DNA of 9,551 nucleotides from Elusimicrobiota bacterium. GTDB taxonomy: Bacteria > Elusimicrobiota > Elusimicrobia > Elusimicrobiales > UBA9959. The first letter of the stretch is position 1, and every line of letters begins with the position of its first letter. A model generated the notes under the pieces. It made no database searches. It saw nothing but the letters and a program-made list of their open reading frames with translations, and was not told where the DNA came from. The position numbers were made by a program, and so were the translations under genes. Of the stretch, positions 1 through 6,297 are shown piece after piece. The DNA is taken from positions 1 to 9,551 of the forward strand of contig DAOWCC010000089.1 in assembly GCA_030639665.1 (NCBI GenBank), written 5' to 3'.

Positions 1-358
1 TGGTGCTGGGAAAGAACTGATAATCTTTTCCGTAAACATATTGCCTTATTTCATCAAGTTCAAAAGAGTTTTTCATTCCATTAACTCCGCCGATACAAGC
101 GCAAGAACCGTAAGCGATAACCACTTTTGATCTTTCTCTTATTTTTTTAATTCTTTCCACAGCATGAGGATCATTTATGCTTCCCTCAATAATGGCGACA
201 TCCAATGGTCCGTCATATTTTTCACTGATGGCCTCTCTAAATTCCACGACATCTATCAGACCGAGAATATCAAGGAAAGCTTCTCCTATGCTGATAATCT
301 GTAATTGGCATCCCTCGCAGGAAGCAAAGTCAAAAAAAGCTACTTTGGGTTTTGTCAT
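1..358 (-). CDS. hydD: Sulfhydrogenase delta (small) subunit, [NiFe] group 3b-type, partial
   Basis: This is the first 119 codons of a NiFe-hydrogenase small subunit of the NADH:ubiquinone oxidoreductase 20 kDa family; the 3' end runs off the window. The small subunit carries the 4Fe-4S cluster that passes electrons to or from the NiFe site of the large subunit. Visible ligands are SCEGCQ (Cys14 and Cys17) and GSCAC (Cys86, with Cys88 beside it), as expected for the proximal cluster. There is no twin-arginine leader, so the protein is cytoplasmic. The ATG is preceded by AGAGGA about 7 nt upstream and follows the gamma-subunit gene after 18 nt. The order beta-gamma-delta matches the hydBGDA operon of Pyrococcus furiosus, so the catalytic alpha subunit should lie just beyond position 1. 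Assignment to group 3b rests on operon order and the partner subunits. Confidence 0.88.
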   Translation of the reverse strand, partial: MTKPKVAFFDFASCEGCQLQIISIGEAFLDILGLIDVVEFREAISEKYDGPLDVAIIEGSINDPHAVERIKKIRERSKVVIAYGSCACIGGVNGMKNSFELDEIRQYVYGKDYQFFPST

Positions 359-376
359 TGTTTAATCCTCTCGAAC

Positions 377-1216
377 TTAAAGTTTTTTAGCGTCTTTCAC
401 TTGTTCATAAGTGAAAGTGGGGCCATCTTTACAGCAATAGTAATTCTTGGGACTGTCTATTTGGCAATGGCCGCATTTTCCCATACCGCATTTCATATGT
501 CTTTCAAGTGAAAGAATAATTTGCGTAGTAGGAATTTTTTTCTTAAGAAGTTCAGCTATAACAAATTTGTACATTATCGGAGGACCGACAACGACAGCAT
601 ATGTTTTAGCTGGATCAATCTCAAGGCCAGGTATCAATGTGGTTATAAGCCCGGTATTACCTTTCCAAGCGGGATCATCACACTTATCAACGGTATAGGA
701 AAAATTAATACCTTCCATATTTTCCCATCTTTCAATTTCTTCTTTAAAAAGAATATCTTTGGGAGTTCTACAGCCTAAAGCTATATCTATTTTGCCGTAT
801 TTATCTCTGTTGTCCATGGCATAATTGATCATGGAACGAAGAGGAACAATCCCCAAACCGCCGGCGATAAAAACCAAGTCTTTGCCTTCCATCTCTTTGG
901 TGGGAAAAGGTTTTCCAAACGGGCCCCTTATGGTAACAATGGCGCCTTTATCCAAAGTCTGCATATAGTTTGTAACTCTGCCCGCGGCTCTTACGCAAAG
1001 TTCAAAAGAACCTTTCTTGGTTGAAGATGAAGAAACCGATATCGGAACTTCTCCAACTCCCAACATTTCAACCTGGATAAACTGTCCCGGTTCATGACCA
1101 AGTTCACCGTCATCAAGTTTGATATCAAACCATCTTTCGGTTTTAGTCAGCTGTTTGGCTTCAATAATCGTGCCTTTTCTTAATTTCCAACCTGAGTTTT
1201 TTATTTCCTCTGTCAT
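377..1216 (-). CDS. hydG: Sulfhydrogenase gamma subunit (FAD/NAD(P)-binding, 2Fe-2S)
   Basis: This 279-residue diaphorase subunit moves electrons between NAD(P)H and the iron-sulfur chain of the hydrogenase. The N-terminal part is a ferredoxin-reductase-type FAD barrel with EPGQF (42-46) and PISVSSSS (58-65) at the flavin site. AGGLGIVPLR (118-127) and VVGPP mark the nucleotide-binding domain. The C-terminal tail holds a 2Fe-2S motif of the PyrK type: Cys243, Cys248, Cys251 and Cys261 or Cys262, followed by DGPTF. Homologues include HydG of archaeal sulfhydrogenase, AsrB of anaerobic sulfite reductase and PyrK. Its place between beta and delta hydrogenase subunits favours the first. The start ATG overlaps the upstream stop as ATGA, which implies translational coupling, and AAAGGA lies 6-7 nt upstream. 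The symbol means the sulfhydrogenase subunit, not the FeFe-hydrogenase maturase also called HydG. Confidence 0.9.
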   Translation of the reverse strand: MTEEIKNSGWKLRKGTIIEAKQLTKTERWFDIKLDDGELGHEPGQFIQVEMLGVGEVPISVSSSSTKKGSFELCVRAAGRVTNYMQTLDKGAIVTIRGPFGKPFPTKEMEGKDLVFIAGGLGIVPLRSMINYAMDNRDKYGKIDIALGCRTPKDILFKEEIERWENMEGINFSYTVDKCDDPAWKGNTGLITTLIPGLEIDPAKTYAVVVGPPIMYKFVIAELLKKKIPTTQIILSLERHMKCGMGKCGHCQIDSPKNYYCCKDGPTFTYEQVKDAKKL

Positions 1217-2250
1217 AAATTTTCCTTTACAAGAGATTTGAGTGTTTCTTTAAGGCTCAACTCAGCCATACATGTTCTTGTACAGCGGCCGCAGCCCGTG
1301 CAAAAAAACTTGTCGTATTTGTCCACAGGATATTTAAATTTCCTATTATATCTGTGTTTTTGCCTATCGCCTCTTATTTCTCTAAAATTCTCTCCTCCGG
1401 CAACCAAGGCAAAAGTTTCAAACTGGCAAGAATCCCATTCTCTGGTTCTATAGCCCGTTTTAAGATCCAAGTTAAGAGTATCCGACATATCAAAGCAATA
1501 GCAAGTCGGGCATACATTGGTGCAATTACCGCAAGACAAGCATTTCTCGCCAAGATCGCCCCATACCTTGCTTTCAGCGCCTTTATCAAAAACTCCCGGC
1601 AACTCTTTTACATCTGTGGCGATTTCATTTTTAAATATGGCCTTTTTATTCTCTCTTAATTTATCAAGAGCGGCTATATTTTCAGAAGAAGCTTCCGGCA
1701 TAAAATCCAATCCCTTGGCAAATTCTTCTCCGGCATCGGTTCCGGCAGCAACAAGAAACTCTTCGCCTAAATCCGTTAAAAAGAGATCATAGCCGCCATT
1801 GGGCAAATGAGTGCCCATTAAAGCGCAAGTCGCGTGCTCATCGCAATATTTGTTACATTCAAGCCCGATAAGGAAAGCCTTGTTTTTTCTAGCCATGTAA
1901 TTGGCGTCTTCAGGCTCCTCGGAAAAAACTCCGTTTAAACACTCTATGCCGGCCAAGTCGCAAGTATGCACGCCGAATATAGCCAAAGGCTCAGCGTCCG
2001 TAACAGCCGTATCCTTGGGCATATCTCCGCTTACATCAAACTCCAGCACTTTTTCGCGCTGAGGCATAAAATATTTCTTGGGCGGTAAAATAGTCGGTAT
2101 ATAATCGAGAACCATTTCATCCGCGGATAAAATTTCATCAAAAGCAAAATTGCCGCCGCCTTTTGAAACCGGCGCGACAACTTTCATTTTTTCCGATAAT
2201 TTTTTAATGAAAGCGTCTAGGTCTTTCTTCTTTAATATAAATTGTTTCAT
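1213..2250 (-). CDS. hydB: Sulfhydrogenase beta subunit (two 4Fe-4S clusters)
   Basis: This 345-residue electron-transfer subunit belongs to the HydB/AsrA family. It links the flavin subunit to the hydrogenase small subunit in the cytoplasm. Two ferredoxin-type motifs are clear: CLSCGNCTNVCP (Cys237, 240, 243, 247, with extra Cys250 and Cys252) and CTGCGRCTRTC (Cys317, 320, 323, 327). Earlier cysteines in HTCDLAGI and the ECNKYCDEHATC stretch are typical of the family. The chosen start is the ATG at 2250, which has GAGG 7-8 nt upstream and gives MKQFILKKKD. A TTG seven codons further upstream is also open but less convincing. It is the first gene of the visible minus-strand operon and overlaps the gamma gene by 4 bp. 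AsrA of sulfite reductase is the main alternative, but the hydrogenase small subunit downstream argues against it. Confidence 0.88.
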   Translation of the reverse strand: MKQFILKKKDLDAFIKKLSEKMKVVAPVSKGGGNFAFDEILSADEMVLDYIPTILPPKKYFMPQREKVLEFDVSGDMPKDTAVTDAEPLAIFGVHTCDLAGIECLNGVFSEEPEDANYMARKNKAFLIGLECNKYCDEHATCALMGTHLPNGGYDLFLTDLGEEFLVAAGTDAGEEFAKGLDFMPEASSENIAALDKLRENKKAIFKNEIATDVKELPGVFDKGAESKVWGDLGEKCLSCGNCTNVCPTCYCFDMSDTLNLDLKTGYRTREWDSCQFETFALVAGGENFREIRGDRQKHRYNRKFKYPVDKYDKFFCTGCGRCTRTCMAELSLKETLKSLVKENL

Positions 2251-2447
2251 CCTTAAACCTCGTATGCTCAAAATTTTACCTAACCATTATAACTAAATCT
2301 CTCGCAAGCTTCACAACCCGCCATATTCGCAAAAGTTACAACTATAAGAAAAACTTATAATATCCTTAGTCTGTCAACGAAAAACCCCTATTGAATTAAA
2401 GCCAAACCAAGAGTTAAGCTTAAATTCACTTATTAGAAAAATTTATA

Positions 2448-2517
2448 ACCCTACCACCTATTTATGGCGCATTATAAGCGCCATCATAAAACACGCTTCG
2501 CAAATAGGTGGTAGGGT
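2448..2517. repeat. Nested palindrome, 70 bp, REP/MITE-like
   Basis: Perfect 16 bp outer arms, ACCCTACCACCTATTT (2448-2463) and its complement AAATAGGTGGTAGGGT (2502-2517), enclose a second hairpin. The inner arms ATGGCGC and GCGCCAT (2464-2470 and 2478-2484) flank the loop ATTATAA. An 18 nt single-stranded segment separates the inner hairpin from the right outer arm. There is no T-tract, so a simple intrinsic terminator is unlikely, and it lies upstream of both flanking genes. Likely readings are a small non-autonomous palindromic element, a REP-like element, or a regulatory RNA or DNA structure in the sixA leader. Confidence 0.8.
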
Positions 2518-2554
2518 AATTAATCATTTGGATAAACCTTGCCCAAAATTAAAT

Positions 2555-2583
2555 TTGAAAAAAAAGGAAATAACTTATAAAAT
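2555..2583 (+). promoter_or_regulatory. Candidate sigma70-type promoter for sixA-uppP
   Basis: TTGAAA (2555-2560) and TAAAAT (2578-2583) are separated by 17 bp. Initiation would fall at about 2590, almost on the sixA ATG, so the transcript would be leaderless or nearly so. The area is very AT-rich, so a chance match is possible. Confidence 0.35.
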
Positions 2584-2590
2584 AAAGGCA

Positions 2591-3088
2591 ATGGCTAACG
2601 AAATCAACAATCTGGTTTTAATGAGACACGGGAACGCCCTTTCAAGACATGAAAGCGGAGTTTCTTCTGATTCGGAAAGAACTTTATCGGACATGGGATT
2701 TAAAAACGCCCTCACTTCCGCGAAAAAACTTAAGTCCTTAAATTTTTCTCCCGACTCAATTATATCAAGCCCCTGTGTAAGGGCCGTTCAAACAGCGGAA
2801 ATTGTCTCGGAAGTTTTTAATAAACCCGAGATACAAATTTTGTCAGAACTTGCCACGCCGAACTCAATTGAAAGCCTTTTGGAAATATTGTTAAAAAAAG
2901 AAAAAGCGGGTAATTCTCTTATCGCGATAGGCCATATGCCCATTATAAATTTACTGTCTGAGATTATTATCCCCAAAAGCGCGTTTCATTTTAGCCCCGC
3001 GGGATTCGCGTATATGCAAATTAACACAAAAGATTTTCTTGAAAACCCACAAAATCACGGCAAACTCATTGAATTTTTCAACCTATAA
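2591..3088 (+). CDS. sixA: SixA-like phosphohistidine phosphatase (histidine phosphatase superfamily)
   Basis: This protein of 165 residues is close to E. coli SixA (161). The catalytic core of the phosphoglycerate mutase-like fold is visible: the LMRHG nucleophile motif with Arg12 and His13, the second arginine in SSPCVRAVQTAE (Arg64), and the second histidine in IGHMP (His115). SixA removes phosphate from histidine in phosphotransfer proteins; the physiological target here is unknown. The ATG at 2591 puts the RHG motif at residue 12, as in the family. The frame is open to a TTG at 2528, but that N-terminal extension is lysine-rich and overlaps the candidate promoter. AGG lies only 2-3 nt before the ATG, which is too close for a normal ribosome-binding site. 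uppP follows after 15 nt, so the two are probably cotranscribed. Confidence 0.82.
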   Translation: MANEINNLVLMRHGNALSRHESGVSSDSERTLSDMGFKNALTSAKKLKSLNFSPDSIISSPCVRAVQTAEIVSEVFNKPEIQILSELATPNSIESLLEILLKKEKAGNSLIAIGHMPIINLLSEIIIPKSAFHFSPAGFAYMQINTKDFLENPQNHGKLIEFFNL

Positions 3089-3103
3089 AGGGACAATTTT
3101 ATA

Positions 3104-3886
3104 ATGACCATATTGCAATCTACAATACTTGGCATTGTGCAAGGCATAGGAGAATTCCTCCCGATATCCAGTTCCGCCCATTTGGTTATTCTCCCCTTTT
3201 TATGCGGGTGGGATTATCAGGGTCTCAGTTATGATGTAATGCTGCATATGGGAACATTGCTCGCGATTGTTCTCTACTTTTATAAGGACTGGATTATCTT
3301 TATAAAGAAAGGGCTAACAGAACCAAAAAGCCGAGACGGGAAATTCTTTTGGCTTTTGGTAATAGCGACCTTTCCGGCGGGAATAGCGGGCTTATTATTA
3401 AAAGATTTGGCCGCAACCACATTTAGAGATCCTTTGTGGATAGCATTTAATTTAGCTTTTTTCGCCATAGTTCTTTATATAGCGGATAGGAAATCTTCCA
3501 GAAAGAAAATCTTTCATGATTTAAATCTTAAAGGCGCCTTGCTGATAGGATTTTTCCAAGCCTTGGCCATAATGCCCGGAACTTCAAGGTCCGGCATAAC
3601 AATAACGGCCGCGCTTTTATTGGGTTTTAAGAGAGAGGATGCCGCAAAAATATCCTTTTTTCTGGCAATGCCGATAATCTTTGGAGCCGGACTTGTCGAA
3701 AGCCGTCATTTCGCGATAGCGGATATAAACACAGCTTTTATTGTAGGCCTTCTTGTATCTTTTATTTCAGGTTGGCTGTCTATCAAATTTCTGCTGACTT
3801 ACCTTAAAAACCATAGCGTAAATCTTTTTGTTATTTACAGACTTATTCTGGCGGGAATAATAGTATTTACGATACTGCGGAGTTAG
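3104..3886 (+). CDS. uppP: Undecaprenyl-diphosphatase UppP/BacA
   Basis: This integral membrane enzyme of 260 residues dephosphorylates undecaprenyl diphosphate, recycling the lipid carrier used for peptidoglycan and other envelope polymers; it can also confer bacitracin tolerance. Both signature motifs are present: QGIGEFLPISSSAH (Gln13 and Glu17 of the (E/Q)xxxE motif, His26) and PGTSRSG (158-164, with Arg162). The usual SSSGH is SSSAH here. About eight hydrophobic segments are visible, and the length is slightly below the 273 residues of E. coli. An AAAGGGA overlapping the sixA stop is the likely ribosome-binding site, at a rather long distance. The 3' end overlaps the convergent kinase gene by 20 bp. 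Confidence 0.95.
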   Translation: MTILQSTILGIVQGIGEFLPISSSAHLVILPFLCGWDYQGLSYDVMLHMGTLLAIVLYFYKDWIIFIKKGLTEPKSRDGKFFWLLVIATFPAGIAGLLLKDLAATTFRDPLWIAFNLAFFAIVLYIADRKSSRKKIFHDLNLKGALLIGFFQALAIMPGTSRSGITITAALLLGFKREDAAKISFFLAMPIIFGAGLVESRHFAIADINTAFIVGLLVSFISGWLSIKFLLTYLKNHSVNLFVIYRLILAGIIVFTILRS

Positions 3887-5144
3887 AACTATTCTTGTTT
3901 ATCGGGAATCTAAATTCTAAAACACTTCCCTTTTCTTTGCCATTGTTTATACTCATACTGCCGTTATGATTTCTCATTATTTGATCGCAAACAAAAAGCC
4001 CAAGACCGGTTCCGCCTTTATCTTTTCTGTTTGTGTTAAAAACTTTTATTCCCTTTTTTAAAACATCTTCAGGAAAACCCGGCCCCTCATCTTGAACTTT
4101 CAGGACAACATAGCCGTCGTCGGAATAAATTCTTATTTTTATCATACCGCCATTTGGCATTACTGAAATGGAATTAAGTAATGTGTTAATTATAATCCGC
4201 TCAATATGAACATTGCTTATTTTAACAAGAGGAAGACTTTCATCAAAAGACATATTCAAATTCACTTTCTTTTCTTTTGCTTGGTAAGTCAAAATATCCA
4301 CAGCTCTTTTAACGGGCTCTTTAATATCATCCACCAGAAATTTATAATTTTCATTTCTCACAATTTGCATCGCGTTAGCAAGTATTCCCTTCGCAAGCTT
4401 GGACGCCCTTATTATTTTTCCAATATCATTTTTTGAATTACCATCACTTTGATAAGCTATTTCAGAACTTAATGATATGATAGTCATCATATTTCCCAAG
4501 TCATGCACCAGGCCTGAAACAATTTTGCCCATCTCAACCAAGGATTCAACCTGAACAATTTCACTGTCTTTTGCCGTCATTTCTTTATTCAAAATATCAA
4601 CCTGTTCCCTTTTAAAAGTTATTTCAGCTTCCAATTCTTTATTAGCCATAGCCGTTCTGTAAATAACCGCCGAAGACATCATAAGGACCAATACTTTGAC
4701 AAAGTATCCGGCCCAGCCTATAATATCCGCATTTATTTGAGAATGAAAATAAGCCAAGATTACGCTTATCAAAAACAAAACAAGACTGATTTCCAATAAA
4801 TCAACGATAAGAGCCACCGTAAAAAGAGGTAAAAGAAAAAGAACCCAAAAATAAGAATCGGATGAACCGGAATTCATCAATATCCCCGTAATCAGCGTTA
4901 TATTTAAAAGAACAAGCAGATTTACATACCCTATTTTAACGCCGTGATATTTGGAAACCAACCAATTAAAAACCAGATTGGAAAACATTAAGAAAAGGAA
5001 AAAATAAAGTATTTTGGGATAAATCACCTGCTCGCTGTATCTGGACAAATAAGCAATGGCCACCATGAAAACGGAAAAAACTATTTCATATGTGTTTTTT
5101 GGAAAAAAGGTGGTGGTATTGAAATCAACATTGCGTTTTATCAT
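3867..5144 (-). CDS. Membrane sensor histidine kinase
   Basis: This is a 425-residue two-component sensor. The N-terminal 170 or so residues contain about six hydrophobic segments and no recognisable periplasmic sensor domain, so the signal may be sensed in or at the membrane. A charged helical linker (about 170-200) leads to the HisKA region with GLVHDLGN, in which His214 is the phosphoacceptor and Asp215 and Asn218 complete the HDxxN pattern. The ATPase domain follows: the N box INTLLNS (Asn320 and Asn324), the G1 box DEGPGFP (352-358) and the G2 box GGTGLGL (377-383). All catalytic boxes look intact. No response regulator is adjacent; the nearest receiver protein begins at 8197. A GGGA lies only about 2 nt before the ATG, which is weak. 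The ligand cannot be read from the sequence. Confidence 0.88.
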   Translation of the reverse strand: MIKRNVDFNTTTFFPKNTYEIVFSVFMVAIAYLSRYSEQVIYPKILYFFLFLMFSNLVFNWLVSKYHGVKIGYVNLLVLLNITLITGILMNSGSSDSYFWVLFLLPLFTVALIVDLLEISLVLFLISVILAYFHSQINADIIGWAGYFVKVLVLMMSSAVIYRTAMANKELEAEITFKREQVDILNKEMTAKDSEIVQVESLVEMGKIVSGLVHDLGNMMTIISLSSEIAYQSDGNSKNDIGKIIRASKLAKGILANAMQIVRNENYKFLVDDIKEPVKRAVDILTYQAKEKKVNLNMSFDESLPLVKISNVHIERIIINTLLNSISVMPNGGMIKIRIYSDDGYVVLKVQDEGPGFPEDVLKKGIKVFNTNRKDKGGTGLGLFVCDQIMRNHNGSMSINNGKEKGSVLEFRFPINKNSSNSAVS

Positions 5145-5174
5145 ATCCCATTTATTATATAATATGTGGAGTAT
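5145..5174. promoter_or_regulatory. Short divergent promoter region with two-way TATAAT
   Basis: Only about 30 bp separate the kinase ATG (5144) from the transporter ATG (5175). TATAAT reads on the plus strand at 5158-5163 and on the minus strand at 5159-5154. If both are -10 elements, transcripts would start about 5-10 nt before each start codon. No convincing -35 was found at the right distance on either strand. This is an inference from sequence likeness. Confidence 0.4.
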
Positions 5175-6275
5175 ATGAACGCTTCCAATAAATTGTTAAA
5201 ACTGGACAAAGGGCAAATATTTAATTTATTTTTTCTCGGCATACTTTTATTTTTAATTTATCAATTGATAAAAATTTTATCTCCTTTCGCGGGTCCGCTG
5301 TTAATATCTTTGATGCTCACGCTCACTTTTTATCCGGTGCATTTATGGATTAAAAAACGCATCTCCAAAAACAGAAACACATCCGCTTTAATCTCAACCG
5401 GCATCGTAATTATAACCGCGATACTTCCGATGATTTTGCTTGGCTGGCTTCTTTTTAATGAAACAAAAACCATTTACCCAAAAACCAATGCATGGATTGC
5501 CCGCATTCCACAAATGGAATTATCATCCATTTCCCCCAAACTGAACAAAATAAAAAATTATATCAATCTGGATACCCGGGAAATAATATCCAAAAATCTT
5601 CAAACCATACAACAAAAAATAATAAAAATAGGCGGAAAAGTTTTAAAAAATATTATATTTATCTTTGTAAATTTTGTTGTGATTATTCTGACTTCTTTCT
5701 TTTTCTTTAAAGAAGGGGACAGATGGCTGTCATGGCTTGTTGAAATGGCTCCAATGGATAATGAACATAAACATAAAATAGCGCGCCGGCTTTATATAAT
5801 GATATTGGCGATAGTAAAGGGTTTTATCTTAACCGCCGCCATTCAAGGATTTATCGGACTTATAGGTTATTCGTTGGCAGGTGTTCCCTCTCCCATTCTT
5901 ATGGGGGTTTTAACATCCATAGCGGCTCTCATACCCTTTGGCGGAACGACGCTTGTTTGGGCGCCAATTGCGATAATAATGTTTGTAACCACCAGTAAAG
6001 CCGCCGGTATTTTTCTCTTTTTTTGGGGAGCTTTGGTTATAGGTCTTACCGATAATTTCTTAAGACCCATCTTTATTGGCAAAAAAACAAAACTGCCTAT
6101 ACTCTTATTATTCCTCGGCTTATTCGGTGGTTTAATGGTTTATGGCCCGCTGGGAATGATTTTAGGACCTTTATTGATATCCTGCCTCATTGTCTTTTTG
6201 GAAATATACAGAAAAGAAATATCAATAAAATGGGGTTTCAATAATGGTAACGGGAATGGAAACGGGAAGAGTTAA
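5175..6275 (+). CDS. AI-2E family (PerM/TqsA-like) membrane transporter
   Basis: This 366-residue polytopic membrane protein has about eight hydrophobic segments: a pair near residues 15-60, one near 75-95, a soluble loop, and a C-terminal bundle. The conserved second half fits the AI-2E family: GVPSPILMGVLTSIAALIPF, then DNFLRPIFIGKKTKLP, then GGLMVYGPLGMILGP. Family members have been linked to autoinducer-2 export, sodium/proton exchange and permease functions, so the substrate stays open. The C-terminus ends in an unusual NGNGNGNGKS tail from a short repeat of AAYGGN-type codons. The ATG at 5175 is chosen because GGAG lies 3 nt before it; an in-frame GTG at 5166 is also possible. It converges on the nuclease gene with 14 bp between stops. 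Confidence 0.88.
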   Translation: MNASNKLLKLDKGQIFNLFFLGILLFLIYQLIKILSPFAGPLLISLMLTLTFYPVHLWIKKRISKNRNTSALISTGIVIITAILPMILLGWLLFNETKTIYPKTNAWIARIPQMELSSISPKLNKIKNYINLDTREIISKNLQTIQQKIIKIGGKVLKNIIFIFVNFVVIILTSFFFFKEGDRWLSWLVEMAPMDNEHKHKIARRLYIMILAIVKGFILTAAIQGFIGLIGYSLAGVPSPILMGVLTSIAALIPFGGTTLVWAPIAIIMFVTTSKAAGIFLFFWGALVIGLTDNFLRPIFIGKKTKLPILLLFLGLFGGLMVYGPLGMILGPLLISCLIVFLEIYRKEISIKWGFNNGNGNGNGKS

Positions 6276-6280
6276 GCTAA

Positions 6281-6297
6281 AGAAATTCCTTATTTCT
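6281..6297. other. Small hairpin at the convergent gene junction
   Basis: AGAAAT and ATTTCT (6 bp arms, 5 nt loop) span the stop codon of the leftward nuclease gene, just after the rightward transporter stop. It is AT-rich and has no clear T-tract. It may help end transcription from either side but is weak as a terminator. Confidence 0.25.

Larger units (their letters stand above)
2251..2590. other. Divergent intergenic region between hydB and sixA
   Basis: This stretch separates the leftward hydrogenase operon from the rightward sixA-uppP pair and must hold promoters for both. No gene is seen. On the minus strand a perfect TTGACA lies at 2377-2372, but no good -10 sits at the usual distance; TATAAG and TATTAT are too close and TATAGT is too far. 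A 6 bp inverted repeat, TATAAG and CTTATA around AAAAA (2343-2359), could be an operator or only AT-rich chance. The right half holds the large palindrome listed separately. Confidence 0.5.

Noticed and set aside
1354..1659. Open frames of 71-101 codons on both strands inside the beta subunit gene
   Set aside because: They lie within a gene with clear cluster motifs, have no recognisable domain, and look like frame shadows.
2251..2271. TTG start seven codons upstream of the beta subunit ATG
   Set aside because: The ATG at 2250 has a GAGG at good spacing, and the added residues are not typical of the family.
2372..2377. Complete sigma70 promoter for the hydrogenase operon at the perfect TTGACA
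   Set aside because: No -10 element lies at 16-18 bp; the nearest candidates are too close or too far.
2448..2517. Palindrome as an intrinsic terminator
   Set aside because: There is no T-tract on either side, and both flanking genes point away from it.
2528..2590. N-terminal extension of SixA from a TTG start
   Set aside because: The family places RHG near residue 10-12, the extension is lysine-rich and overlaps a plausible promoter.
5175..6275. Autoinducer-2 exporter as a firm function
   Set aside because: The family name does not prove the substrate; members differ in function and no quorum-sensing gene is nearby.
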